Positions 37,425 to 46,108 of a stretch of 64,000 bases of DNA are shown in pieces. The notes under the pieces are model-generated. The model saw nothing but the letters and a program-made list of their open reading frames with translations, was not told where the DNA came from and searched no databases. The DNA comes from Mesorhizobium sp. CA14 (lineage in GTDB: Bacteria; Pseudomonadota; Alphaproteobacteria; Rhizobiales; Rhizobiaceae), in the NCBI RefSeq assembly GCF_020165195.1, contig NZ_JAIUHR010000003.1, forward strand, positions 335,903 through 399,902, in the 5' to 3' direction. The position numbers were made by a program, and so were the translations under genes. Position 1 is the stretch's first letter; every line of letters begins with the position of its first letter.

Positions 37425-37722
37425 AGGCCGGAACCTCCGTCAGCGGAACTTCGTTCTTAGGCACCCTGGGCGCAGGCCTGTCGTCTGGTTCTTGCCAGCC
37501 AAGTCTGCGCACCTTTCCGTCGCCGAAGCTTGAAGCCCGGCGCGCCGCGACGGCGCGTCCACTTCTTGCGCTGGCTATGGAATCAGCTCAGCATTCGGGC
37601 TGTGGGATAGAAGCATTTATGGCCGGACGCGGCATAACTGCGACTGACGATCCGGCCACTGGGAAGAACACGTTCCGGGAACGGGCAAGCGAAAACGCTT
37701 GATGCTCGAAAGGAACGTTTCG

Positions 37723-38100
37723 ATGTCTGCTGCCATATCAAGATCGGCCAAAGCCGTTCGACCGGCCGGCCGACTTTTGTTCTCCCTCTTCGCTGTTGGA
37801 GCCATCTCGGTGCTGGCGCCGCCGGCCACCGCGCACGACGCCCTACCCACGGCGGCCATGCCGCAAGGCTGGAAATACCCCTTTGCCTGCTGCGCCAATT
37901 TCGACTGCAAGGAAGTGCCGCAGTCGTCCATCAGCGAGCGGCCTGAAGGCTATGTCATAAAGGGCACAGGCGAGGTGGTGGCCTATAGCGACAAGCGGAT
38001 CAAGAATTCGCCCGACGGCGAGTACCACTGGTGCGCGCATCAGGCCGGGCTCGACGCCGGCAAGACCATCTGCCTGTTCGTGCCGCCGCCCTCTTATTAG
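37723..38100 (+). CDS. Secreted small cysteine-containing protein, unknown function
   Basis: 125 residues from the ATG at 37723, which has an AAAGGAAC ribosome site (the ATG at 37702 is an alternative). A signal peptide (LLFSLFAVGAISVLAPPATA) ends near residue 37. The mature part holds five cysteines (CC and C in FACCANFDC, WCAH, and TICLF), suggesting disulfides or metal binding. I do not recognise the family. It lies between two GFA genes. Confidence 0.7.
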   Translation: MSAAISRSAKAVRPAGRLLFSLFAVGAISVLAPPATAHDALPTAAMPQGWKYPFACCANFDCKEVPQSSISERPEGYVIKGTGEVVAYSDKRIKNSPDGEYHWCAHQAGLDAGKTICLFVPPPSY

Positions 38101-38102
38101 GA

Positions 38103-38224
38103 GCAATTCCGAGAAAAGTGTGAGCGGTTAAGTTCGGCGCCTTCGCCGTAACCTTCCGTCCGGAATTGCATAAAAACAGAGAGATAGTGCGTTCCACCGT
38201 TTCCGTGAAAGCGGTGGAACGCAC
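38103..38224. repeat. Composite palindromic repeat (two elements, one interrupted)
   Basis: GCAATTCC (38103-38110) and GGAATTGC (38162-38169) are the arms of the element also at 19395-19438, but here about 24 extra bases (AAGTTCGGCGCCTTCGCCGTAACC, shortened: AAGTTCGG...CGTAACC) interrupt it after GCGGTT. It runs into a second palindrome, GTGCGTTCCACCG (38187-38199) with CGGTGGAACGCAC (38212-38224). Both parts resemble rhizobial mosaic repeats. Confidence 0.75.
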
Positions 38225-38378
38225 CAGCCTTCGCGAGCCAAATGCGAGGTGCGGGAAAGCTTCGAGCGCCGGCACGTCTGCCGAAGCTGCTGACAGACAG
38301 TTGTCAGGACCGCTTCTTTATGTTGCCCTGCTGCCAGGGGAATCCGGCTTGGCGGCGGACAACGGGAGAGGTGAGTTC

Positions 38379-38747
38379 ATGACCATCAGGGCAAGCTGCC
38401 ACTGCAAGGCGACAACCTTCGAGGTTGCCGAGGCGCCGCGGACGGTGACGCAATGCACATGCTCGTTCTGCTCGAAGCGCGGGTCGCTATGGGCCTATTA
38501 TGTGCCGTCGCAATTCAAGCTCACAAGCCCGCCGGAGAACGTCTCGTTCTATCGCTGGGGCTCGAAGACCGTGAAGCATGGTTTCTGCGCCAATTGCGGT
38601 TGCGGTACCTTCACTGAAACGCCTGACTGGTCGACCGGGAAGCCGGATTTCGACAATCCGAAGATCAGCGTCAACTCGCGCCTGTTCGACGATTTCGACC
38701 TGGACAAGGTCGAGGTGGTTGTCATCGACGGCAAGAATTTGTGGTAG
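38379..38747 (+). CDS. GFA-family zinc-binding protein (second copy)
   Basis: 122 residues; ATG at 38379 after GGGAGAGGTGAG. The zinc ligands are in SCHCKATTFE, QCTCSFCSKRG and HGFCANCGCG. It is divergent from the copy at 37020 (different spacing and C-terminus, ending VVVIDGKNLW), so it is not a recent duplicate. The catalytic role is unknown, as for most of the family. Confidence 0.88.
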   Translation: MTIRASCHCKATTFEVAEAPRTVTQCTCSFCSKRGSLWAYYVPSQFKLTSPPENVSFYRWGSKTVKHGFCANCGCGTFTETPDWSTGKPDFDNPKISVNSRLFDDFDLDKVEVVVIDGKNLW

Positions 38748-38883
38748 AGGCGATGCGGGAACGGCGACCGGGCTTTGCGGCCGCATTGCCGTTCCGTTTT
38801 TCGCCGCATTTCATGCTACAAGGCTGCGGAAGGGCTGATTTGGCGTGGCCGCGAGGGCCGCGAATTGGAGAGGGACCAATCTT

Positions 38884-39534
38884 ATGAAGAAGACCGTGCT
38901 CGTCGTCGTGGCGACGGCTGTGCTGGTGAGTGCCTGCACCACCACCGATCCGTATACCGGCGACCAGAAGATTTCCAACACGGCGGCCGGTGCCGGCCTT
39001 GGCGCGCTGGCAGGCGCCAGCCTTGGTCTGCTCGCCGGCGGCAATGACCGCCGCAATGCCTTGATCGGCGCCGGCATCGGCGCTCTCGCCGGCGGCGCGA
39101 TCGGCGCGACCATGGACCAGAACGAGGCCGAGCTCCGCCGTCAGTTGCAGGGCACCGGCGTCAGCGTCACCCGCAGCGGCGACCAGATCATCCTCAACAT
39201 GCCGTCCGACATCACCTTCAATGTCGACCAGGACGCGGTGAAGCCGGGCTTCTATCCGGTGCTGAACTCGGTCGCTCTGGTGCTGAAGAAGTTCCGCCAG
39301 ACCACAGTGGACGTCTTCGGCCATACCGATTCGACCGGCGGCGACCAGCACAATTTCGACCTGTCGCAGCGGCGCGCGCTTGCCGTCGCCAATTATCTTG
39401 CCGGCCAGGGCGTCGATCAGCGCCGCTTCGCCGTTACCGGATTCGGCAAGACGCGCCCGATCGCATCCAACGCGACAGCCCAAGGCCGCGAACAGAACCG
39501 GCGCGTCGAAATCCAGCTGTCGCCGCTCACCTGA
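38884..39534 (+). CDS. OmpA-domain outer-membrane lipoprotein (YiaD-like)
   Basis: 216 residues. The signal peptide ends in the lipobox LVSAC (lipidated Cys about residue 19). A Gly/Ala-rich segment (about 33-75, glycine-zipper-like) precedes an OmpA C-terminal peptidoglycan-binding domain with FGHTDSTG, LSQRRALAVANYL and GQGREQNRRVEI-type landmarks. It is anchored in the outer membrane and ties it to peptidoglycan. A strong terminator follows. Confidence 0.93.
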   Translation: MKKTVLVVVATAVLVSACTTTDPYTGDQKISNTAAGAGLGALAGASLGLLAGGNDRRNALIGAGIGALAGGAIGATMDQNEAELRRQLQGTGVSVTRSGDQIILNMPSDITFNVDQDAVKPGFYPVLNSVALVLKKFRQTTVDVFGHTDSTGGDQHNFDLSQRRALAVANYLAGQGVDQRRFAVTGFGKTRPIASNATAQGREQNRRVEIQLSPLT

Positions 39535-39567
39535 GAGAAACCCCGATAGCGTAATCTATCAAAGCAG

Positions 39568-39593
39568 AACGGCCCCGCACGGGGCCGTTTTCG
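39568..39593 (+). terminator. Intrinsic terminator of the OmpA lipoprotein gene
   Basis: AACGGCCCC (39568-39576) and GGGGCCGTT (39581-39589) pair around a four-base loop and are followed by TTTCG. The stem is close in sequence to the terminator at 40425-40449. Confidence 0.88.
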
Positions 39594-39786
39594 TTGGGCG
39601 AGTCCAAAGGCAGATCGGCTGAAGGATATAAGCTTATTCTAATTTTCTAATTGATGCTTTTCCAGAACCAGGGAAAGGACTACCATCCTGCTGTTCAAGA
39701 GGGGATGGGGTGGTCAACCGGCCGCGCAATCAGCATCTGCCGCCCCGGTCTTGCACGGCCAGATCAAGGGAATCTGGGAGGAATGC

Positions 39787-40395
39787 ATGACAAGAACAGC
39801 TCGCCTTGGGCGCTGCGGCGTCCTCGCTATGACTGGCCTTTTGGGCGCATGGCTTGGAGCCGCCTCGGCGCAGGCCGAGGATGCCAACAAGGCCGACATC
39901 GAAGCTCTGAAGAAATCGCTCGCCAAATATGAGGACTACACTGCCGCCGTTCGCGATCTCTATCTGTCGACTGTCGGCTGCGTCCATTACGCCGGCGAGA
40001 AGACAGCCGGCGCGATGTATTATCCGAAGGGCGCCATGGGCATCCATTTCGTCAACGTCCCGAGCGTCGGCAAGCCGCTCGACCCGATGAAGCCCAATGT
40101 CCTGATCTACGAGCCGACCAAGAAAGGTTTGAAGCTGGTCGGCGTGGAATGGCTGGTGCCGCTTGCGCCGGACACCAAGGAGGTGCCGACGCTGTTCGGC
40201 CAGAAATTCATGGGGCCGATGGAAGGGCATTATCCGCTCATTCCGAGGGAGTTCGTCCACTACGACCTGCATGCCTGGCTGTTCAGGGACAACCCGAACG
40301 GCATGTTCAGCCCGACGAACCCGAACGTGAACTGCACCAAGGCCGATTTTCCGATGCTGGAAAAGCCGACCAAGATGATGCCGGGACCGATGTAG
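39787..40395 (+). CDS. Exported protein of unknown function
   Basis: 202 residues; the ATG at 39787 follows GGGAGGAA. A signal peptide (GVLAMTGLLGAWLGAASAQA) ends near residue 30. A short charged helix (about 34-56) is followed by a compact domain with two cysteines (VGCVHY and NVNCTKADF) and many aromatic/His residues (HYPLIPREFVHYDLHAWLF). I do not recognise it by name; similar short exported proteins of unknown function occur in rhizobia. It stands alone between two terminators. Confidence 0.75.
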   Translation: MTRTARLGRCGVLAMTGLLGAWLGAASAQAEDANKADIEALKKSLAKYEDYTAAVRDLYLSTVGCVHYAGEKTAGAMYYPKGAMGIHFVNVPSVGKPLDPMKPNVLIYEPTKKGLKLVGVEWLVPLAPDTKEVPTLFGQKFMGPMEGHYPLIPREFVHYDLHAWLFRDNPNGMFSPTNPNVNCTKADFPMLEKPTKMMPGPM

Positions 40396-40424
40396 GGCAG
40401 GGCGAGCGAAGGACAGCAAAAAGA

Positions 40425-40449
40425 AACGGCCCCGCTCGGGGCCGTTTTC
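40425..40449. terminator. Bidirectional intrinsic terminator
   Basis: AACGGCCCCG (40425-40434) and CGGGGCCGTT (40437-40446), followed by TT on the plus strand. On the minus strand the stem is followed by TCTTTTTG, so it also serves the helicase gene in convergent orientation. Confidence 0.85.
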
Positions 40450-40474
40450 ATGTCCGCGTCGACCGGGCTGGAAC

Positions 40475-42016
40475 TCAGACTTTCGCGACGATCCGCATGA
40501 AGGCCGGCACGTCGTCGCCGAAGCCGACGGTTGCGTCGTCTTCCTCCTGACGGTGGCGGGCGGGGCGGTCGCGCTGCGGCCGGGTATCGGCGCGCTGCTC
40601 GTGACGGTTTCCCGAGCCCTTGCGGTCGTTCTCGGAACGGATAGCGTCCTTTCGGGCGCGTCGTTCGGCAATGTCTGCCACTTCAGCGACAGGCTGCTCC
40701 TCGCGCGCGACATCGGGCGTCTCCTCGCGCTTGGTGTGACGCTCCTTCTTGGGCTCGCGCCGGTCCTTGCGGCCCTCGTCCTTGCGGCCGGCCCTACGCG
40801 GTGCGCCGCGGCCACGGCGCGGCTGCTCCTCGCCCTCGCTTTCGGTCACGGTCGACAGGTCGCCGTCATGCCATTCGATCTTCGTGCCGATAAGCCTCTC
40901 GATGGCATCTACATATTTGGTGTCCGAGCGGGTGGCAATGGTGAAGGATTTGCCGGAACGTCCGGCCCGGCCGGTGCGGCCGATGCGGTGGACATAGTCC
41001 TCGGCATGGATCGGCACGTCGTAGTTGAAGACGTGGCTGACGTCGGGAATGTCGAGACCGCGCGCGGCGACGTCGGAGGCAACGAGGTAGCGCAGCTTGC
41101 CGTCGCGGAAATTGGCAAGCATCTGCATGCGGGCGCGCTGGTCCATATCGCCATGCAGGGCGCCTGCATCGAAATCATGTTTCAGCAGCGAGCGGAAGAG
41201 CTCCGACACCTCGACCTTGCGGTTGCAGAAGATGATGGCGTTCTTCAGGTCGGCGTCTTCGGCCTTGATCAGGTTGCGCAGCGTCTCGCGCTTCTCCCAC
41301 GGCTTCGTGCCGGACTTCACCAGCCGCTGGACGATGTTGGTCGCAGCCGACGCCGCCTTCGAGACTTCGACGCGCACCGGCGCGTGCAGGAATTTTTCGG
41401 TGAGCTTCGTGATCTCCGGCGGCATGGTCGCCGAAAAGAACAGCGTCTGGCGCGTGAACGGGATCATCTCGCAGATGCGCTCGATATCGGGAATGAAACC
41501 CATGTCGAGCATGCGGTCGGCTTCGTCGATGACGAGGATTTCGACGCCGTTGAGCAAGAGCTTGCCGCGCTCGCGGTGGTCGAGCAGGCGGCCGGGCGTG
41601 GCGATCAGCACATCGGCGCCGCGCTCGAGCTTCTTGTCCTGCTCGTCGAAGGAGACGCCGCCGATCAGAAGCGCGATGTTGAGCTTGTGGTTCTTGCCGT
41701 ACTTGACGAAGTTCTCCTCGACCTGAGCGGCGAGTTCGCGCGTCGGTTCGAGGATCAGCGTGCGCGGCATGCGGGCACGGGCGCGGCCCTTTTCCAGGCG
41801 CGTCAGCATCGGCAGCACGAAGGAAGCGGTCTTGCCGGTGCCGGTCTGGGCAATGCCCAGTACGTCCTTGCCGAGCAGCGCGTGCGGGATGGCGCCGGCC
41901 TGGATCGGAGTCGGCTCGGTGTAGCCGGCATCGGTGACTGCGGAGAGGACCTTGGGCGAAAGGCCTAGATCTGTGAACGTCAACGCTTCTTGAGCGATCG
42001 TGGTGTCTGATGACAA
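40475..42016 (-). CDS. DEAD-box RNA helicase (RhlE-type)
   Basis: About 513 residues if the TTG at 42016 is used (a TTG at 42052 is the other option; no ATG lies in the right place). The helicase motifs are in order: Q-motif (TFTDLGL...PTPIQ), AQTGTGKT, PTRELA, DEAD (VIDEADRML), SAT and HRIGRTGR. The C-terminal 120 residues are Arg/Lys/Glu-rich, as in RhlE-type helicases that act in ribosome assembly and cold growth. It probably unwinds rRNA or mRNA duplexes. Confidence 0.92.
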   Translation of the reverse strand: MSSDTTIAQEALTFTDLGLSPKVLSAVTDAGYTEPTPIQAGAIPHALLGKDVLGIAQTGTGKTASFVLPMLTRLEKGRARARMPRTLILEPTRELAAQVEENFVKYGKNHKLNIALLIGGVSFDEQDKKLERGADVLIATPGRLLDHRERGKLLLNGVEILVIDEADRMLDMGFIPDIERICEMIPFTRQTLFFSATMPPEITKLTEKFLHAPVRVEVSKAASAATNIVQRLVKSGTKPWEKRETLRNLIKAEDADLKNAIIFCNRKVEVSELFRSLLKHDFDAGALHGDMDQRARMQMLANFRDGKLRYLVASDVAARGLDIPDVSHVFNYDVPIHAEDYVHRIGRTGRAGRSGKSFTIATRSDTKYVDAIERLIGTKIEWHDGDLSTVTESEGEEQPRRGRGAPRRAGRKDEGRKDRREPKKERHTKREETPDVAREEQPVAEVADIAERRARKDAIRSENDRKGSGNRHEQRADTRPQRDRPARHRQEEDDATVGFGDDVPAFMRIVAKV

Positions 42017-42178
42017 GTGTTTGATGTCTTTGGCTGGTTCGGGAAATCGCAACGGTGCCCGTCACGGCAGGCGCCACGCGCCTGCAAGATTGGCCTGCAG
42101 TTAGGCGCAAGTCCGCGATTTGTCAACAGAAACAGCCGGGAATCCGGCAATTGTGAAGTCGTAACCTTAATTGCGATG

Positions 42179-42285
42179 CTTAAAGCGCGCCGCATCGAAA
42201 CGGATTGAGGCTATGCGCTTCAGATCTTTGCTTGATGCATGTCGTACTCCTAAACGGCTGCGCTCTTTTGGGCGACATGCATTGA
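42179..42285. repeat. Palindromic intergenic element with ATGCATGTCG arms
   Basis: ATGCATGTCG (42235-42244) and CGACATGCAT (42273-42282) are perfect inverted arms; the preceding 55 bases (GCTTAAAGCGCGCC...CTATGCGCTTCAG) appear to belong to the same element. Repeats of this kind are frequent in rhizobial intergenic regions. It lies between nadK and the helicase. Confidence 0.6.
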
Positions 42286-42309
42286 TCGAACCAACATCGT
42301 TGCGGCGGC

Positions 42310-43083
42310 TCAGTAGCGGAACTGCTCGGCCAGGATACGTTCGTTCCAGGAATGGTTGGGATCGAACAGCAAAGTTGCCGTCGCCGTCGGCGATTCCCGC
42401 ACGGTGACGGAAGCCACGGCCTTGACCTCGGTGTGGTCGGCGGCGGCATTCACCGGGCGCTTTTCGGCTTCCAGTATGTCGAAGCGCACCGTCGCCTTGT
42501 TGGACAGCAGCGCGCCGCGCCAGCGGCGCGGCCGGAAGGGACTGACCGGCGTCAGCGCCAGCAGCGGCGCATCGAGCGGCAGGATCGGTCCATGCGCAGA
42601 CAGATTGTAGGCGGTGGAGCCGGCGGGCGTCGCGATCATCACGCCGTCGCAGTTCAGCTCCTCCAGCCGCACCTGGCCGTCGACGGTGATGCGGATCTTC
42701 GCCGTCTGGTAGGATTGGCGCCACAAAGCCACCTCGTTGATGGCCGGTGCCGAAACGGACTCGCCGTCATGGGTTACAGCGACCATTTCGAGCGGGCGGA
42801 TCGTCTCGGCAACGGCGTTGGCGATGCGTTCCTCGAGCCCGCCGGCGCGATATTCGTTCATCAGGAAGCCGATGGTGCCACGGTTCATGCCGTAGACCTT
42901 CTTGCCCGTGCTCATCGTCTCGCGCAGCGTCTGCAGAAGAAAGCCGTCGCCACCGAGCGCGATGATGATCTCGGCCTCGGCGACAGGCACCCGCCCATAG
43001 CGCGCCGACAGACTTTCCAGCGCGGCGCGGGCGTCGTCGGTGTCGGAAGAGACGAAGGCGAAACGGCTGGCGGCTTTGCTCAT
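42310..43083 (-). CDS. nadK: NAD kinase
   Basis: 257 residues from the ATG at 43083. The nucleotide-binding GGDG is at 44-47 (LGGDGFLLQ), and the NE/D-type segment (APAINEVAL) and CDGVMIATPAGSTAYN are characteristic. It phosphorylates NAD to NADP. An upstream in-frame start (43134) would add an Arg-rich tail and is unlikely. A 689-base stretch with few or no genes follows on its 5' side. Confidence 0.95.
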   Translation of the reverse strand: MSKAASRFAFVSSDTDDARAALESLSARYGRVPVAEAEIIIALGGDGFLLQTLRETMSTGKKVYGMNRGTIGFLMNEYRAGGLEERIANAVAETIRPLEMVAVTHDGESVSAPAINEVALWRQSYQTAKIRITVDGQVRLEELNCDGVMIATPAGSTAYNLSAHGPILPLDAPLLALTPVSPFRPRRWRGALLSNKATVRFDILEAEKRPVNAAADHTEVKAVASVTVRESPTATATLLFDPNHSWNERILAEQFRY

Positions 43084-43290
43084 GGCTCCCGGAGGGCGAC
43101 CATCTGCGGGGCCGCGCCGGCGACGGCGTAGCATGCGCCGCCCACATCTGTGAAGGGTGCTGCGCGGGCTGGCGGGTCACGCCGTATAATCGCGCTTCGT
43201 GACAGGCGCGACATGAATGTGATGGCCGCTATGGTTAAGAGGGGGCTTAAACACTCGTAAAGCCGGATCGATCATGTTAGCCGACAGTGG

Positions 43291-43494
43291 ATGGGTTGGC
43301 GGGGGCTGGCCAGTCGAGAGACCTGTCTATTGCCGGTAACGCGTCTGATCATAGTCTTCCTGATGATGGGAAGTTTCGCGCTGATGTTCGCTGAACTCGT
43401 GCGTCATTCGGAAGAGATGAGCCAGCGGCCGCAGCCGACGACTTCCCGTTGCGGCGACGCCACGGGAACGCCTTGCCCGCAAAGGGCGCTTTAA
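43291..43494 (+). CDS. Possible small single-helix membrane protein
   Basis: A 67-residue frame. One hydrophobic helix (LIIVFLMMGSFALMFAEL, about residues 18-35) is followed by a polar tail. The ribosome site is weak, the stop codon lies at the edge of a degenerate palindromic repeat, and no family is recognised, so this may not be a real gene. It is included because the helix is well formed and the region is otherwise empty. Confidence 0.3.
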   Translation: MGWRGLASRETCLLPVTRLIIVFLMMGSFALMFAELVRHSEEMSQRPQPTTSRCGDATGTPCPQRAL

Positions 43495-43495
43495 G

Positions 43496-43538
43496 GCATT
43501 CCGCAAAACGTGCGAAGCGGTTTCCGTTCGTAATTGCA
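43496..43538. repeat. Degenerate copy of the GCAATTCC...GGAATTGC repeat
   Basis: GCATTCCGCAAAACGTGCG followed by AAGCGGTTTCCGTTCGTAATTGC keeps the central AGCGG-TTTCCGT block of the elements at 19395 and 38103, but the arms no longer pair perfectly. It marks the left edge of the lower-GC glycan region. Confidence 0.55.
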
Positions 43539-43772
43539 TCAGCGCCAAGAGCTGAGCGGTTTGCCGTTCCCATGAAACGCATTAGTCCGCGCGGGGATGA
43601 CATTCACCAGACATGCGGCATCAACGGCACGCGGTCGCGATGACTGCGGCTAACTCCATCTTTCGTGAAATCGCGTGGGAAGTTCCATCTGGCTCGGTTC
43701 CGCACGCATTTGCCAGATCTGCGGGGTAGCGAAAACGCGCTCGCTGGATTGCCTAGCAATTCGCCAGGCTCT

Positions 43773-44819
43773 ATGGGTCTTTTCGATTCAACCTCGGGGC
43801 GAGCGCGCTCCGATAACAAAATCGGCGTGATGATGCATGGAATAAGTCGTAAGGATCGTCGCGCGGTGTTGGTCGCCGGAGGCAGTGGCTTCATAGGCTC
43901 GCATCTGGCCGATCGTCTCTTGCAGCGCACGGATCTCGATTGCCTTGTGGTGGTTGACAACTTATGGACCGGCTCGCGCCAGAACCTTGCGCATGTTAAC
44001 GATCCGCGATTGAGCATCGAGATCGGGGATGCAGAGGTCTTCACGACCTCGCAACGGTTCGACGAGATTATTCACCTCGCGTCGCCCGCTTCGCCGTGCT
44101 GGTACATGAGCGATCCGGCTCGCACCATCCGTGCCAATGTCGGCGGTGCTTTCAACCTTCTGCGTTTGCTCAAGCCCGGCGGCCGCTTCTGTTTTTCATC
44201 CACGTCGGAGGTATATGGGGATCCGCAGATCTCCCCACAGCCGGAGAGTTACCGAGGCTCGGTGGACTGTACGGGCCCCAGGTCCTCCTATGATGAAAGC
44301 AAGCGTTGCACGGAAGCGCTGTTGTTCGAGACCCAACGCACGCAAGGTCTCGACGTGAGAGTGGTGCGGCTCTTCAACGTATACGGACCCCGCACACGTA
44401 TAGATGACGGGCGTGCGATTTCGAACTTCATAAGCCAGGCGCTGACGACTGGAGTACTGACAGTCTATGGTGATGGCCTGCAATCGCGCAGTTGGGGTTA
44501 TGTCGATGACATCGTCGACGGATTGGAGCGTTTCTTCTGGCGCGACAACATTTCACATCGTGGCCCGCTCAATATCGGCAACAATTGCGAGGTTTCGGTC
44601 TTGGATATCGCGAAATTCGTCTGCTCGCTGGTTCCCGGCAGCTCGATCGTCCATCATGAACCGGTTCCTCAAGATCCGACAAATCGTTGCCCTGACTTGA
44701 GATTGGCCAAGCGTATTCTTCCAGGTTGGGAAGCCGTTACAGACTATCAGGACGGTATTCGACGGACCTTTGAGTGGTTCCGCAGCCAGATTGCCACCCC
44801 TGCCGCGGCCTTAGCCTAG
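43773..44819 (+). CDS. UDP-glucuronate decarboxylase-like extended SDR
   Basis: About 348 residues from the ATG at 43773 (43830 is an alternative). The NAD site is GGSGFIGSH (36-44); the catalytic set is STSEVYGD, followed by GPRSSYDESKR with the Tyr/Lys pair; and the later NVYGPRTRIDDGRAISNF and VYGDG segments match UDP-xylose synthase (UXS). That enzyme converts UDP-glucuronate to UDP-xylose through a 4-keto intermediate; a related 4,6-dehydratase role cannot be excluded. Codon choice is less GC-biased than in neighbours. It is convergent with glf across a repeat. Confidence 0.85.
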   Translation: MGLFDSTSGRARSDNKIGVMMHGISRKDRRAVLVAGGSGFIGSHLADRLLQRTDLDCLVVVDNLWTGSRQNLAHVNDPRLSIEIGDAEVFTTSQRFDEIIHLASPASPCWYMSDPARTIRANVGGAFNLLRLLKPGGRFCFSSTSEVYGDPQISPQPESYRGSVDCTGPRSSYDESKRCTEALLFETQRTQGLDVRVVRLFNVYGPRTRIDDGRAISNFISQALTTGVLTVYGDGLQSRSWGYVDDIVDGLERFFWRDNISHRGPLNIGNNCEVSVLDIAKFVCSLVPGSSIVHHEPVPQDPTNRCPDLRLAKRILPGWEAVTDYQDGIRRTFEWFRSQIATPAAALA

Positions 44820-44821
44820 AT

Positions 44822-44899
44822 ATCGCCATCCTGATCCAACGCTTTGTTGGAGCATGATCTTCTCCGAAAACCGGTTCCCACTTTTCGGGGTCGCGCTTT
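44822..44899. repeat. Dispersed rhizobial palindromic repeat, copy 2
   Basis: Reverse-oriented relative of 12846-12942: GAGCATGATC (44850-44859) followed by TTCTCCGAAAACCGGTTCCC, preceded by CGCCATCCTGAT and TTTGTTG as in copy 1. The outer arm is degenerate (GTCGCGC for GATCATGC). It separates the convergent UXS-like and glf genes. Confidence 0.8.
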
Positions 44900-44926
44900 A
44901 GTTGTTAAGAGTTTGGCCGACTTCGC

Positions 44927-46108
44927 TCATGAAGGCCGGCCCCTCATCGACACCGTCTCCGATCGACCTTCGAGATACGGCACGAAGACGGTCTCGAATG
45001 CCTTGAGCGCGGCGCCGATTGCCTGGTGCATGTCGAGATAGCGGTATGTTCCGAGCCGGCCGCCAAAATGAGTGTTTTGTTCGCGACGTGCGCGCGCCAG
45101 GTAGCGCTCGTAGATACGTTGGTCGGCGCGGGTGTCGATAGGATAGTAAGGTTCGTCGCTGCGACGAGCAAAACGCGAGAATTCGCGACCGATCAGCGTC
45201 CTGTCGCCTTCAAATTCACGCTCCGGGTTGAAATGCCTGAACTCGACGATGCGCGTGTAAGGCACGGCTTCGTCGGCGAAATGCATGATCCCTGTGCCTT
45301 GATAGTCCGGCGTGTCCATATGTTCGAACTCGATGTCGATTGTCCGCCATCCGAGATCTCCTTCGGCGTAGTCGAAATATCGGTCGATGGCGCCCGTGTA
45401 GGCGATGGGAATATTTTTGGGTAGCGATCCCTTGATCTGGAAGAAATCGACGCCGAGCCTGGTCTCGATCAGCGGGTGCGCAAGCATCTTCTGGAAGATT
45501 GCCGTATAGCCTTCGAGCGGCTGTCCCTGATATCGATCATTGAAATAGCCGTCCTCGAATGTGTAGCGCACTGGCAAACGCGCGATGATCTGCGGCGGAA
45601 GCTCGCGCGGGTCGGTCTGCCACTGCTTGGCGGTGTAGCCTCTGATGAGCGCCTCGTAGAGCGGACGCCCGATAAGGGAGATGGCTTTCTCCTCGAGATT
45701 GGCCGGTTGCCGGTCGCCGAGTTCGGACGATTGCTCGGCAATCAGCGCTCGCGCTTGATCAGGGCTGAGCCGTTTGCCGAAGAACTGGCAGATCGTCGCC
45801 AGGTTGATGGGCAAGGAATAGATCTGATCGCGATATGACGAAAACGCACGGTGCCGATAGGAGTTGAATTGCGTGAAGGCGTGCAGATAGTCCCAGACCT
45901 CTTTGTTGGATGTATGGAACAGGTGAGGCCCGTAGCGATGGATCTCGACGCCGGTGGCAGCGTCGGGCTCGGTGTAGGCGTTGCCGCCTATGTGTGCGCG
46001 TCGATCGATCACCAGCACACGGCGGCCCAGCCTGGTTGCAACACGCTCGGCAAGCGTTGCGCCGTAGAATCCCGCCCCTACGACAAGAAGATCGGCGCCG
46101 TTCAACAT
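44927..46108 (-). CDS. glf: UDP-galactopyranose mutase
   Basis: 393 residues from the ATG at 46108. The FAD-binding VVGAGFYGAT is at 9-18; RRAHIGGNAY, the HRYGPHLFHT segment (mobile-loop/substrate His) and the C-terminal HFGGRLGTYRYLDM-type segment are family hallmarks. It interconverts UDP-galactopyranose and UDP-galactofuranose, the donor for galactofuranose in surface glycans. It overlaps the upstream gene by seven bases and is likely translationally coupled to it. Confidence 0.94.
   Translation of the reverse strand: MLNGADLLVVGAGFYGATLAERVATRLGRRVLVIDRRAHIGGNAYTEPDAATGVEIHRYGPHLFHTSNKEVWDYLHAFTQFNSYRHRAFSSYRDQIYSLPINLATICQFFGKRLSPDQARALIAEQSSELGDRQPANLEEKAISLIGRPLYEALIRGYTAKQWQTDPRELPPQIIARLPVRYTFEDGYFNDRYQGQPLEGYTAIFQKMLAHPLIETRLGVDFFQIKGSLPKNIPIAYTGAIDRYFDYAEGDLGWRTIDIEFEHMDTPDYQGTGIMHFADEAVPYTRIVEFRHFNPEREFEGDRTLIGREFSRFARRSDEPYYPIDTRADQRIYERYLARARREQNTHFGGRLGTYRYLDMHQAIGAALKAFETVFVPYLEGRSETVSMRGRPS

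Noticed and set aside
43235..43255. CtrA site near TTAAGAGGGGGCTTAA
   Set aside because: The spacing between TTAA boxes is eight, not seven, and no gene start is nearby.
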